Below are positions 33,801 to 45,670 of a stretch of DNA of 64,000 nt, piece by piece. The notes below the pieces were generated by a model, which searched no databases, was not told where the DNA came from, and worked only from the letters and a program-made list of their open reading frames with translations. Location: positions 62,001-126,000 of the forward strand of contig JAHLJZ010000042.1 in assembly GCA_025602915.1 (NCBI GenBank), written 5' to 3'. Every line of letters starts with the position of its first letter. The stretch's first letter is position 1. The position numbers were made by a program, and so were the translations under genes. Origin of the DNA: Paraphysoderma sedebokerense. Its lineage: Eukaryota; Blastocladiomycota; Physodermatomycetes; Physodermatales; Physodermataceae.

Positions 33801-36748
33801 CCGGTTCAGGTAGATATAGCTGCGAACAACGGTGGCTTGATCGAAAATCATATCGTTGAATGGATGCAAAATGAAGTAATTCTGCGTCTGCTGCTCGAAG
33901 AACAACAGAGTAAGCTTATTATGTTTATTCTCTTTGCAGATGCCATGAAATCAGTCTAATGCAAATTAAGATGAGAGACATAGAATCCTTCTGTCGGAGA
34001 TTCGTGACATCCTTCTGAACGAAGTCATTCATCAAGAGTTACGACAGATTGTGACGGCTGTTCTAAATGAACTTCGTCCGCCAACACCGCCACCGAAATC
34101 CCTTTCTATTCCCTCATCTAACATGGATTCAGATGAGGTACGAAAACGCATTGCGGCGGATCAGGAGATTTCCTTGCCATCGCTTTCGGCGGAGAAAGAA
34201 GTCGAGAGTTCGACTAAAGATACCTCAGCAGAGACAGAAGAGGCTTATGCTAGTGATTTTGAAAGTGCTGAAAGCCTACAACATGATATGTCAGAAACTG
34301 AAATGAAGAGTAGGATAATGGACGATCAAGAGATTAGTTTATTGATGAAAGGTATAAGAACATTTGATTACGTTTCTCTAGGAACGTAATCTTATAATTT
34401 TTGAAAATCTCCATAGATCGCGTGATCAAGCCGGCAGAATCGCCCCCAAATCCGTCGCCGAAAGTTCCGAAGTCACCGCCACAGGATGCTGCAATTCAAG
34501 CGGTCGAGACGCCTGCTTCGAGAGCTGATGTCGGTATTCAAATTGATCCTCCCACTGAAAGTCCCGCCATGGCGTCGGAACCTCCAGAACAGTCCAGTTC
34601 AAATGAAACAACTAGTACCGGTGGAGCTGTGACAACGATTTCGACTTTAGTTTCGGATGGAGAAGCCTTAACCGAATTCTATAGGTAAATCATGTAAGCT
34701 CTGGTTCGAATCAAGTACCTTCGGGTACTCACAATGTTGATTCTGTAGCGAGGGCGAAATCGTCGAACGCATCGGACCAAATATGTTGAAAGAGATCGAG
34801 GCTAGCCGAGAAAATATCACTCAATTGCTTGGTATACCGAAAACTACGGTAACCACGCTTAAATCAAATACTTCAGACTCGAGTACAGGATCAGGCGATT
34901 CGCAGAGTTCGACGTCCTGTATGGCTGATGATGAGGAAATGAGTTCAGAGCAAATTAGTATTGGTGAAGTGGATCCGTCGTCTCGCATGAAATCGTCAAA
35001 GCCCCAACTCAAATATTCAAGAGCAAAAGCGACGGAAACTAGTAAAACAGAGGAAAATACGAATTCTAAGTCAGGGAGAAATCAGGATTTACCCAACAAA
35101 GACCCGACTACCTTGCTGAAGACTAAAAAGAAGAAAGAAATTCTTCAAAGGCTAAAGCTGCTTCGAGATTCGGAGGACGATTTAAGCAAATCCTTAACGT
35201 CCACTAAGGACTCCTTTAGTATCGGCCAACATAGAGATGAAGGGGAGCATTCTATTGGAGAAGTACCTCCTGGTTACTCGCTGTCAGAAGGTATATCGCG
35301 TGTTGTCAAATAGTCTGTTTAACTTTACTAATGGTCTCATTGAAGGTGAAATCGTTCCACAACGAGCGCCAGCGGTCAAAACTGTTCGACGGGAAGATCA
35401 GACCAGTGAAGGGGAACTGAGTGGAATGTTGTCCCCTGGAGAAGTTCAAACAGAAACGAAAACGAAACAACGAGAGCAAGGACTGAAGACATCAATGTCA
35501 GCGGAATCCGTTCGGCGTGTAATAGCAGTACAGCCACCACTCAATGAACATTCATTTTTGCTTTCTTCCCCTCACAAAGGCAAAGAAAAGGTCATAGCGT
35601 CAGATAATTCCGCAGAGAATGACAATATGTCGAAATCCGATCCATCCCAATCTTCGTCGGAGAAGATATCTTCAGTCCTTGTGAAAAGCGCGGATGAATC
35701 TCCAGTGAAATCTCTCGTTCCTGACGTTTCCTTCCTCGAAGTCGCCACGACTCCTCAAATTCATATTCCACTCGATATCGCTGGTCCCGATTCATTTTTC
35801 AATGCACCCAAAAATGGGCAAGCTTCCTCTAGTACGACGGCATGGCAACTGCCAGATCTAAAATCGGCGAGTCCGATAGTGTTATCGGAGCAATTTCAGT
35901 CAAACGTCGGCAAAGACAAGGTCACTACTAATGTCAGCTTGCTTCATGACGTGGAGATGTCATCGACGTCTTTCGTGTCTCCTCACCATCCTGCATCCTC
36001 ATCTCATCCGATGTTACCCCTTCCGACATTTACTACACCGTCTCGTAAAGGACCGAGCCACTTGAGCGGGGACTTGGACGAGACGATAGAAATAGAAGAG
36101 GTCTCTGAAGTTAAATACGAAGATCCTAGAAGCTTGCTGAGCGCTATCAGTCAATTTTCCAGCCCTGTTAGTGTGTCCTCGACGTCCCGGTCGATTGGCG
36201 AAATTGGGTTGGAAAGGTTAAAAAGTCCAACGCCATTACGAACTTCGGTTGAAACGGAAAAATGGGTGGAAAGCTTATCACAAGTTTTGGATTCGAGTTT
36301 TAGAAAAAGTGAGTTTCGCACAAGAGCATCTGCAAATGAAGAAAAGCGTAGCGAACACAGCAGTAAGGATGAAAATCCGTTGGGGGAATCATACTTGAAT
36401 TTGGGCACTCCTTCTGGGCAGTTGCCTCCGGTCATTGCAGACAATGTATCACATCAAGTTCCGTCTCTCATATCTCAGGTTCATGATACTGAACAAGATA
36501 AAGGGAAACTTTCAGACAGATCAGAAATATCAGAAGTATTGAATGAAAGTGTTAGTGATTACAAGTCGGCATCATCAAGTGAACACTTTGAGACTCGCGA
36601 TGAGCCCCAGAGAACCGAAGATGCTGCGGGTAGTACAAGTCATCATGCAAGGAAAAGTTTTGAAGAATTAACGCAAACGATTGACAAAGTGTCTGAGATT
36701 GAAAGTGTGAGTGATAGTATTATCAGTTTTGGAAAACAATCGAGTTAA
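30835..36748 (+). CDS. TALPID3: TALPID3 (KIAA0586) centriolar protein
   Basis: A long multi-exon gene. The start MDDDFDPTLARLQRTL was preferred; an in-frame ATG at 30,679 would add 52 residues. Blocks align in order with human TALPID3. There is a coiled coil (LEQLHKRLHTMNEAFVSKQK, 31,804-32,030). Next come Pro-rich stretches with TQMTPEPP and VSTKAVQYDTPP repeats. IENHIVEWMQNEVILRLLL (about 33,838) matches the human SLIQWVEQEIMSRI block, and LLNEVIHQELRQIVTAVLNE (about 34,015) matches HFVNEALAETIAVML. The SDGEALTEFYSEGEI and GPNMLKEIE blocks (34,655-34,800) match PISEGEILF and APKILEDI. S-x-GE-type motifs recur to 35,300. TALPID3 sits at the distal centriole and is needed for basal body docking and ciliogenesis. 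The first intron (31,330-31,396) carries a perfect TACTAAC branch site. The last 500 residues are Ser/Glu-rich and low in conservation. Copy 1 of two. Confidence 0.85.
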
Positions 36749-36932
36749 ATCCAAATTATTGTTAAATAGAGTTATGTATATACATTTTATGTCTGCACAA
36801 AGAATATATCAGCCTTCGACATACACGTTCAATTGACTATGGCCTCACTTTATTGTGCCCAATCAATCGCATACCTGGTTAATATAAGTCACAACAATAA
36901 CGAAATCACGAGTTTATTGATGAAGACGACCT

Positions 36933-39164
36933 TCATTCGCCAGCACTGTCGATATTTTCAAGCGAGCTGAGATCCTGATTTTTGACATATGGATTGCGAG
37001 AAGAGACGAGATTTTGAAGCTGGACATGTGTCGGATTATGCAAATTAAAATCGTTGCCCTGGTCAAATAGGTCTGTTAAGATACTATCGGCAATCGATAA
37101 TGATGTATAAGTCAGCAAACCTGCAATGCTAGACCCCACAGTCCAGCTTTCCCTGTTAATAATTGGTCATCTTTAACGCTTTGTCCTTCATCCTTTGAGT
37201 GCCCTGGCGGGGAGTTCGCAGAAACTGAACTGCGTCGCGAAACGGCAGTTCGAACGGACGCGATCTCATCAACATTGTTCACATTCTGGTCTAAAATAGC
37301 GTCATAGAGCGATTTCAATCCGTTCGCTGTGATTTTGTTATAACTGAGATTGAGATGAAGTAATGTTCGATTTCCCCAAAAATAATGTTGGCCGTTGATT
37401 TCGATGATGGAGGATTCGGAAAGTGGATTCTGTTGCGTCGCCTCATGCTAGACACCAAGAACGACAGGCAAATGTCAGTTGGAGAACCAAATATTAAGAA
37501 TAAGAATCCGCAATACTTCTTCAATGGCATCATCTTTGTCAATTTTCCCAGTTTTTTTTATATTTTTGTTTGATGATCCACTAGCGGTGGACTTGCTTTT
37601 ATCACTTTTATTTGGCGTTTTAGTATCTGACAACTTTCCTTTACTTTTATCGCTTTCAGGCAATTCTTGAGCTGAGTTTTTAGTCTTAGGATTTGCTGGA
37701 GTAGAATTAGTTGTTTTGATATCTTTTTGTGCCGGCTTCGGGGGCGGTTTCTTCGACTTCGGATCCTCCTTTTGTGCCGGCAAGCTGTCTACCGAACGTC
37801 TAAATGAGTGTACTTGAATATCTGTACCGTCCTATGGACCTACGGAACTCAAATTAAAAAATGCATACTTTCCGGCTGAACCCGTCGGTCTGGGCTTGCC
37901 AGATTTGCTTTTCTGTAACGGAGCATTCAATGGAATGTCTTGGTTAGTATTAACTCAACGCTCAAGCTTTTGTAAGAACATCGGTTCGGCTTCACCTCTT
38001 CATCCATTTGCTTCTTTTCTTCCGAAAGAGTTTTCTTACATGCCACAATTTCCTCCGGTGAAAGTGGGCTTTTGCTCAATGCCTTAAAGTAATTCAAACG
38101 ATGAATATTAATGTGGTATCAAAATGACGGGTAACACTGTAAAACGTACCTTAGAAATTGCAATCGCTCCTTGATCTCCAATTTGATTATTGCCGATACT
38201 CAAAGAAATCAATTTCTGATTACTTTTCAGCATCTGCGAAGCAAGGAATGACATTATCAACAGTTTTGACCTGATGCTAGCTGACAATTAAAATGAACCT
38301 ACTTCTCCCAGAAATGATGCTCCTTCATTATTGATCTCATTGCACCAAAGGTTTAATACGCTCAAAGATTTATTAGATTTCAGAGCGGCAGCAAGAGCGG
38401 CAGCTCCAACGTTAGTAATCTTGTTCGACTTCAGTGAGAGTGATTCTAGCTGGCTCTCCGGATATAGCAATCCGGCGAATATAGTTTCGGTCCGAATTGG
38501 GTTTTGGTCGATTTGCAATGATCGGATGCCGGTGGACGGAAGAACAGACACCAACAAGTTAACATGGCCATCGGTCAAACCATTACATGTAAATCTTCAC
38601 TGACAGTTAGGAACATCGATCAGACATATCAGATTATATGGTTAGACATACGAGAGTTCAGTCACCGTCGTAGATGTTGGTAGGATATCACACACTGCCT
38701 TCATTACCGGCAACTCTATCTTCCATCTTCGAACGCCAACTCGGTTCTCCTCATCGACATCATCTGTGGCATCAATCAATATTGTAGGCTTGAATTTGTA
38801 GTTGCTGCTATATGTGAATTCATTGTTCTCCGTCCCGGATTGCATAAGTGGTGGCGAATTGCTCGTAATAGGTGAATTCGCATTTTCCGATTTGACTTTT
38901 GATGACTGATTGTTGACTGCACCGTCGGCGCCAGTCTCCGCTGATGCATATATCGGTAAGGGAATCGGAGGTAATGGATATTTGAGTTTGCGGACTTGAA
39001 AGGAACTATTGAATGTTTCTCTCTGGCAATATGATGCAAAGTCTTCTTCGAAATTTCCCGTTGGTTCAAACGGACGATTCGATGACACTATCATTCACCG
39101 TATTTCAGTTAGACACTGTTTAAAACATAAGTACAGTAAGCATACCTTCGATAGCGGTAGGCAT
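36933..39164 (-). CDS. LRRC71: LRRC71-like leucine-rich repeat ciliary protein
   Basis: A minus-strand multi-exon gene whose first exon (39164-39146) encodes MPTAIE. The order of parts copies human LRRC71. The N-terminal block FEEDFASYCQRE matches ETDFAELCTRW. The YKFKPTILIDATDD and VGVRRWKIELP stretches precede the repeats. LRRs follow (LESLSLKSNKITNVGAAALA, LSVLNLWCNEINNEGASFLG, and more at 38,070-38,250). Then comes a Lys/Pro-rich linker (KKPPPKPAQKD), and a last LRR pair (NRTLLHLNLSYNKI, then AGLWGLALQ). LRRC71 is found in ciliated organisms and is linked to the axoneme; its exact role is unsettled. The gene converges on TALPID3 with 184 bp between stops and is divergent from FAM149B, so the two may share a promoter. 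Copy 1 of two. Confidence 0.83.
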
Positions 39165-39346
39165 AACTTTATACGGCAATAAATATAAGTAGAGGATAGT
39201 CAATGGATTTTCAGAGAGAGGAACGGAGGCAGAAAAGTTCGTGTTCGCGATTCGAGTTTTCTGCTTAACTTCAACTCGGATTCAAGCATTCATTAGATGG
39301 TATATTCTTCAAAAATGGATTGGTTTCTTCGCACGCTATAGTGGAT

Positions 39347-42324
39347 ATGGGGAGTAGGGCAAGTCATTCTACTGCTCTTTTGACTGGGGACTCAACCGCC
39401 ACCTGTTCGACCGCAGGTTTTGAATTTGTGTGTACCTCTGTTTGTTTATTCAACCAATTAGTGTTCAGATTCCAATTGAGATTGACCAAAGCATCTTAAA
39501 GGGTTACGATGAGCAGTCTAGGCAAGAAGTAGAGAAGTTACTTAAAAGTGCCGATGATTTGTTGTACGGTGGTGTGTATCAAAATCGACAGATAAAACTC
39601 GCAAAATACCGCTTGACATCAAAATTGTGCAGAAATATCGACGACCGACAATCAGCTACTTTTTAAGGAATGTCAAGATTGGATGAACACTTTCCCTCAT
39701 ATCCGGTATGTTTGAATTGATCAAAGCCATGGTGATTCGTACGATTAACTGGGCCTGTAGGATACAGGGTAAACAGTTGCTACTGTCTACCGAGGAGGGA
39801 TTCGAAACCATAAACCCGATCAATCCTCGGCGATCACTGTCGCCTTATTTCTATGCTTCAAAAACTAAACATACTGACGATACGGATCCTGAGGTCCTGG
39901 AGGTGCGAGGAATGGGTGTACCGAACTCAAAGTTCTCAACTTTTTCTCAAACGGCACCTTGGGAAAGCCAGTCGAATGTTAGCCAACATCCCATCGCAAC
40001 GTTCAAGAATTTGAGATTTTGCGGTGCTCTAAATATTTTCGATTGGAGTAACTTGAAAACAGTGAATGTCATTCAAGAAATAGTTTCGTCCCATGGAAAC
40101 AGATGGTAAGCTTGCAACATTAGAAACATTTTTTTTCCTGACCATTTACCGTGATGGATTCAGGGGAATTTTTTGCTATCGTCTGGATCGCATTCCAAGT
40201 AAACACGGCCATATATCAGATGATGACGGTAGTCGCTGTCCTACACCAGTGCCTGGCAACACAAAACCGTTTATACCTTCTCAATTGGTCGAAATAGAGT
40301 TGGCCTTCTCTGGCACGGACTTGAACGACTTTGGTGCCAAACTTCCATTGCCGAATTCATCGGCGGATGCATCGACAGTGTCGTTTGCACTTTTGAGCTC
40401 TTTAAATGGTGGCGATAAAAAGATAACGTTTGTTCCTCTCTATCGAAGCCAGGTCAAGTCACGACCTGTAGGCTGGATAAGTGTTTACGATATCTTAATG
40501 TTATTGCAAGTACGAACCTCATTTGCTTCATGATAAATTTTATCCTCATTACCTAATCCAATTTATTCATTGTCTTTAAGGATTGTAATATCCATTTATA
40601 CGAAAGTGAATTGGACGACGCCCTGAAAGTTGTCAATGAAAACTGCGATGTCGAAGTCAAAGAAATATCGATTTATCAACCAGACCATGTGCAGAGGATT
40701 ACGGCAGAAGAGGAAATATTTGCAGCTGATGGGAATATTGAAGAAGTGTTGGCAATCGACAGAAGGTAAGTTTTTCAGTTGTCTTGACCCTCAGCTGGGT
40801 GATGCCTAATTCATTCCCAGAGATGAGATCTCAAAGGACCCCTCAGAGTCTACGGCCGAACTTATTAAATTCAACGTAATCGATTTATTATGCGAAGAAA
40901 TATTGTCTCAGGTATGTCATGGTTGTCAAGGCTCATGATGTAAACTATTATTCATTTGAATTTGTGTTAGATTGAACCGCAATTTGAATCTTCCATGGAA
41001 TCCGTCCGTACGTCTACAGCGAAGAGCAGCGCTCGTTCCACGCATTGGAAAGATAACAGCCAATTCTTAACTGATTGGGACCACAAACAACCGAGCGAAT
41101 TGGACGGAGTAATGACTATCAGATCTATATCGTTACAAAGCCGAACTTCTTCAGCCCGACCAATGTATGCTCTGTGCTTATTGTTCACATAACCTGAAGT
41201 AATTTCTAATCTCAACAAAATGATTACGAATAGCACCGCCCATCAAATCCCATTTTTAGCAGGTTCGAATACACCGGCCCATTCCAATTCTCTTTCACGC
41301 CCTGCAACGGCGCTACAGCTTGGAACGTCTCCGTATCTTCGGCAAAATTTATTCAGCGCGTCGAATAAACGGCATCTCCCAAGTACCCGATTACCGCCCA
41401 TAAATGTTACTGCAGGACGAACAACTGTTGATGCACCAACCAAGTCAAGGTGGTTTTAACTTCTTTTTCCGAGTCTTTTTGACTTGTGGCGTTAACGAAG
41501 CTTTCATATTTGCGGTTTAGTATCCCTCGGCCAATGACCACAGCCCACAGCCGACTTCATCGGTAAGCTATTAAACGCTATTCTATCGAATCCGAGGTTT
41601 TGATTAATCTTTTTCGTAAACAGAGACGACACCAGACCTAGTACTGGCGGGAATCGATTACCTCCCATTTCAGTTTCAAATGCAACCCGAATCGGGACAC
41701 CATTCATCAAGCAACCAGAGAATCCATTGGTGGAGTCTTCATCCCAAAGTCATCAGAGGGTGCATTATCAGAACAGATACACTCATCTTTTGCCGTTCAC
41801 TAAACCTCCCTTTTTCTACTCATAGACCTTGCGACCCCAAACCGCGATCACCTTTTCCGCACCCAACCCAAAAGAGTCTTCTCATTCGACTCATTCGAAT
41901 CCCCGCGCTTATACATCGAGGTTACCCCGATTGATATCCGCTAGTACAAGCAGGACATCCTCAGTCAATCATATCAATAACGGCAAAGATTCAGAAAATA
42001 AGGTTTATAACCTTTTTATCGTTCCCTGTTTTACTACAAAGTCTGATATTCGTTGCATTAAAATAGCAGAGTACCCATTCAAAAATACATTCCTCAATTA
42101 CAACTTCCCGCTCATCTTCGTCCCAATCTAAATCAACTCTCAATATACCCAACCCATCTTCGTCGTCCTCGTATTTTGCGATTCGCATGATATCAGTACT
42201 TTTTTGGCAGCTTTTTGCTAGCCAGAAAGTTTTTTTTAACTTTCGGTGTGCAATTCACGGAAACGGCATTTTTTGTTCATATCGGCAAATTGAATCTAGT
42301 TACAAACTTTGTAATATTTCGTGA
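39347..42324 (+). CDS. FAM149B: FAM149B-like ciliary protein, copy 1, 3' end replaced at the duplication junction
   Basis: A multi-exon gene with a tentative start MGSRASHS at 39,347; the first intron would be only 41 bp. The DUF3719-type core is clear across 39,500-39,790: KLLKSADDLLYGE, LLFKECQDWMNTFPHIRI and GKQLLLSTEEGF. These match human FAM149B1 (AIDELLYE, LQEECQQWTASFPHLRI and GRQIITPSEGY). Further on, NIEEVLAIDRRDEI matches IIEEYLAFDHIDIE. FAM149B1 is needed for normal primary cilia and is a Joubert syndrome gene. At 42,172 the last exon runs into the start of unit 2. The frame continues for 50 foreign codons (from YFAIRM) to a stop at 42,324, replacing the 45 native C-terminal residues. 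The core domain is complete, so the copy could still work if it exists. Confidence 0.8.
42246..42268 (+). pseudogene. Remnant of tRNA-Phe 3' half, copy 2
   Basis: Identical to 22,241-22,263. Here no intact tRNA gene precedes it, because the duplication begins after the tRNA. It lies inside the foreign tail of FAM149B copy 1. Confidence 0.6.
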
Positions 42325-42658
42325 AATTTTTTGAAAATCAAATGATGCATGGAAATGATGAGGGAAAGAAAGCTCGTTCTTATTCAAGCCAGATCTTCCG
42401 ATTAACGGCTCGACATGGTTTGAAAATATGCCACAGCCTTCAAAAATCAACTTATGTCTTCGCCACACTGACTTTCTTTCTCGCTGTCCAAAAGTATATT
42501 ATTTCTGTTATCAACACAACAGCTAACCAATCCGCCATTCATCACGACATAAAGAACCATCATTTTAACCATCTCTTCAACATTTGCAACTTTCACACGG
42601 CTTAAACCTCGCGCAAGTTCCCTAATGTTTCGAGATCACCTCGATTTCTTTTGAAAAC
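42325..42658. other. Spacer downstream of GET2 copy 2
   Basis: Copy of the tRNA-GET2 spacer without the tRNA. No gene is seen. Transcripts of truncated FAM149B would have to end here without their native terminator. Confidence 0.45.
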
Positions 42659-43992
42659 TTACTCCGTATCATAATCTACATCAACATCTTGATCCACCAA
42701 TGGTATCCATCCTTCCCAATCCACCAATTTGCAGCCAACAACACCTAGCCCGAAAACAACCAACAACACGGACACATCAGTGAAAAACTGAGATACTATG
42801 AAAGAGTAAGATTCAAGGGACTGAGATATGGAATAAAGTGCACTGTTTCGAGGGATACCGAGGGAGGCGGTTGGAGGAGAGGTAGTAATCTGGATAAGTA
42901 CAGTTAGCAACAGGGATTATCCGTATCAAAAAGCAAGACTATGGAAAAGCGAAAGCAGACCTTGTCGAATAGAATACGAATGGTGTGAAGGGCGACTTCG
43001 ATAGCAATAAAATATTGGAAAATATTCTGCATTGATCATAAAAGAACGAAGCTATATTAATGATGATGTTGCAAAAAGAGATCGATTAAACCAGTGTATA
43101 CCAATACTGGAATTCTGATTTCCCCGGCCTCTTCGCTCAACAGTCGACCAAGAGTCTCTGATCCATCCACATGAATTTCGGTAGTCTGATTCCAAACCAT
43201 GACAAACATTCCGACCGAAAATATCATCATGACAGCCAAATGAATGAGGTTCCATCGACGTATGGCTTTTTCGTACAACATAGCCTGTATTTGAATTGGT
43301 AAGACCTCCGGTTTCTGTGACTCAGTAATCTTTGACTTCTCTGATTTAGATGATTTATCTGATTTTTTGGTCTTTTTGGTTCGTTGACGAAGTTGTTGGG
43401 CATCGGACTCTTGAATGAAAGACGAAGGTTGTTGTAGAGGGGTCCTTTTTACACTAGGTGACTGCACAACAGGGGCAGACGGAAGACTAACTGATGGCTG
43501 TTTCGGGGTTTCCTGCAGAGGTGTAGCTGATGGTTTTTAATTTGGATGGGTTAGGCGAAATAGTTTACCAAAGGATGTAGAGGGAATGATTTCAATTAAT
43601 TTAACAGCAGCAGAAACTCTTAAGCTATCTCACATACACTTTTGCTTCGGTTCCGGTGCTTTAAATTCAACATCTTTCATTGATGCACTTTCTCCGTCGT
43701 TAATTTCCTTGTTTACTTTTGCTTGTTTGGTACCTCCATCATTTTCAGTCGATTCAGATGCATTGATGTTGTTTTTGTTTAAGTCTTCCGATGAGCTACT
43801 CTGCGATGGAGGAGCTCCGGTCATAAGTTGAGTAATCTTTGACAGCCTGTCATTACCAGCGTTCAGAATTCGTTGCTGACGAGCTTCCCTTCTCCGACGA
43901 CGTTTTTCGGCCTCGGTAAGGGTGGGTCTGGTATCATCGTTTGAGGGAGAGGTGGCCTGGTCGACTGTTGATTCTGCAGTGTTGTCAGACAT
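42659..43992 (-). CDS. GET2: GET2, copy 2
   Basis: Same four-exon model as copy 1 (43992-43638, 43526-43102, 43026-42961, 42889-42659). The frames are identical, with the Arg cluster and three membrane segments unchanged. Its downstream context differs beyond the unit edge: truncated FAM149B lies there instead of tRNA-Phe. Confidence 0.87.
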
Positions 43993-44703
43993 TATGTAGA
44001 TAGCTTATGTCAATGAGGGGACAGTTTACTTGGCGGAAGGAAGCCAGCGATTTTGTCAATGTCCACGACTTATAATCTGTGTTCCCGCCTCCCCACTTCC
44101 TAATCTCGTAATCTCACTTGACCGTCAAATTATTGTTCTACATTTTGAATAACAATTATCTGTGTTATGCCTACTATACTATTGATGTCTCAACCGTTAT
44201 CAATTGCCGTTAACCTAACACTGATACTGGCTACACAGATCCGACACAAGAGAGAAATACATTGAGGTGTATAGAAATGAAAAACGAAAAAGAGAATGCG
44301 ACTCAAGGTTGACAAAGAGAATGTACAAAATGCCAATATTTTTTTTAAATGTAGAAGGACTTTCAGCCGCCAGCAAAAGTGTCGCGGTTATACAACTTTT
44401 ATAGCGGTGGAGGGGCAGGCCAGCGTAAATAAATGTCAGATATATATACTTTTAAACTGTTAAAAATGATGTGTCCAACAAGAACAAGATGTGGTGAATA
44501 TGGTACAACTCCACTTACTTAACACAAAGATACATCATTCAGCAAACCGACTAATTTGTTATTAAAATAAAGCGGGCCATTCCGTGTTCCCTTTGTCTTC
44601 GTTCTCATTCCCTTTCTGCACCGCCATCCGCCATCCCATTCCAACTCCACATCCGTCTTTAGATCTGTTGCTGCAATATTATCTATAAAAGCTACCACAC
44701 ACC
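43993..44703. promoter_or_regulatory. Shared upstream region of GET2 and RPA3, copy 2
   Basis: Second copy of the 710-bp divergent promoter region. The whole region is inside the unit, so both copies keep it and both should be expressed alike. Confidence 0.45.
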
Positions 44704-45298
44704 ATGGCCGATCAGATCCAACCCACCCCCTTCGTTAACACCGCCCTCCTCTCTCAGTTCACAAACAGAACTGTCAGAATAGTCGGTAGACTGATCGAAG
44801 TAAATTTCTTTTTGACGTCCGCTTTCTTTCGTCTACATCCCGCAATAGTTTTTAACTACATTTGTTTCGCACGTCCGTAGGCTAATCCAACCAATGCCAA
44901 GTTCGAATCATCAGACCAAGGCCAATTCACAGTCGACCTTCAGCCGGTATATTGTCGACATTTTTGTTGGTTTTCCTTCTACCATCGTTGTTGACAAATC
45001 ATTGTTTTTTTGAATTTTATTCTGTGCACATATATTAGGGCTCCCAATTTGAAGATGGATTCTATGAGTTTGTCGGCCAAGTCAAGCCAGACATGAGCAT
45101 CCAAGAGTTGAGTCACACGCCCTTTGGACATAACTTTGGTTCGCATCAATAGACGATTTTATTTTATTGCATTTTCACAAATATTTGGATTTTGGGAAGG
45201 GGATGTTGTATTAACAAGTCTTTGATTTAGACATGGAAAACCATAACGCATTGGTCAAATTCACCCATCGTCTCAGCGAGTTATATTATGATGTGTAG
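44704..45298 (+). CDS. RPA3: RPA3, copy 2
   Basis: Exons 44704-44799, 44881-44946, 45039-45138 and 45231-45298 repeat copy 1, including introns. If real, dosage of this RPA subunit would be doubled while the other two subunits lie elsewhere. Confidence 0.91.
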
Positions 45299-45670
45299 AT
45301 TATGGCAGATTAGAAAGAACATGTAAATACTATTAATGTATTCCACACATTCCCTTTGGAATTGATGGACCAATTCATACATAAAATGATGCAGGAATGA
45401 TATGCAGTATTTGTTGTTTTGTCGTTCCTCCCATGATGAATCTCGACGTCAGACATTCCTTCAGTCCACTGAAGATACCGATTATCCATTGCCGACTTCT
45501 GCTTGAAAGATGATATCTCCAGAAAGCATTCTCTCTTATTGGATCTAAATTAGTTAGTTTCATGCATGTGTAGTCATTCAAGACTAAAACTTGGTCCGGC
45601 TTTGCTTTGCCTGTTCCTTCCCGCTTAACTCGCTCACGTTTCAGCTATACAACATCGAATTCGGTGATCA
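45299..45670. other. Spacer between RPA3 and ATRIP, copy 2
   Basis: Identical to the spacer in unit 1. No gene is seen. Confidence 0.5.

Larger units (their letters stand above)
22168..42172. repeat. Tandem duplication, unit 1 (20,005 bp)
   Basis: The unit begins 4 nt after tRNA-Phe and ends inside the last exon of FAM149B. Every reading frame in it recurs exactly 20,005 bp downstream with identical protein sequence, so no net indel separates the copies. The edges were found by aligning the three junctions. The left flank ends ACATTTG before ATTTTGCG. The internal junction is CCTCGT/ATTTTGCG. The right flank continues CCTCGT/TAAATATC. There is no microhomology at the junction. Not every base was compared by eye. 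Confidence 0.97.

Noticed and set aside
34698-34740. GGTTCGAATCAAG-like B box and a small hairpin, suggesting a tRNA
   Set aside because: It lies in a TALPID3 intron, and no A box or cloverleaf could be formed around it.
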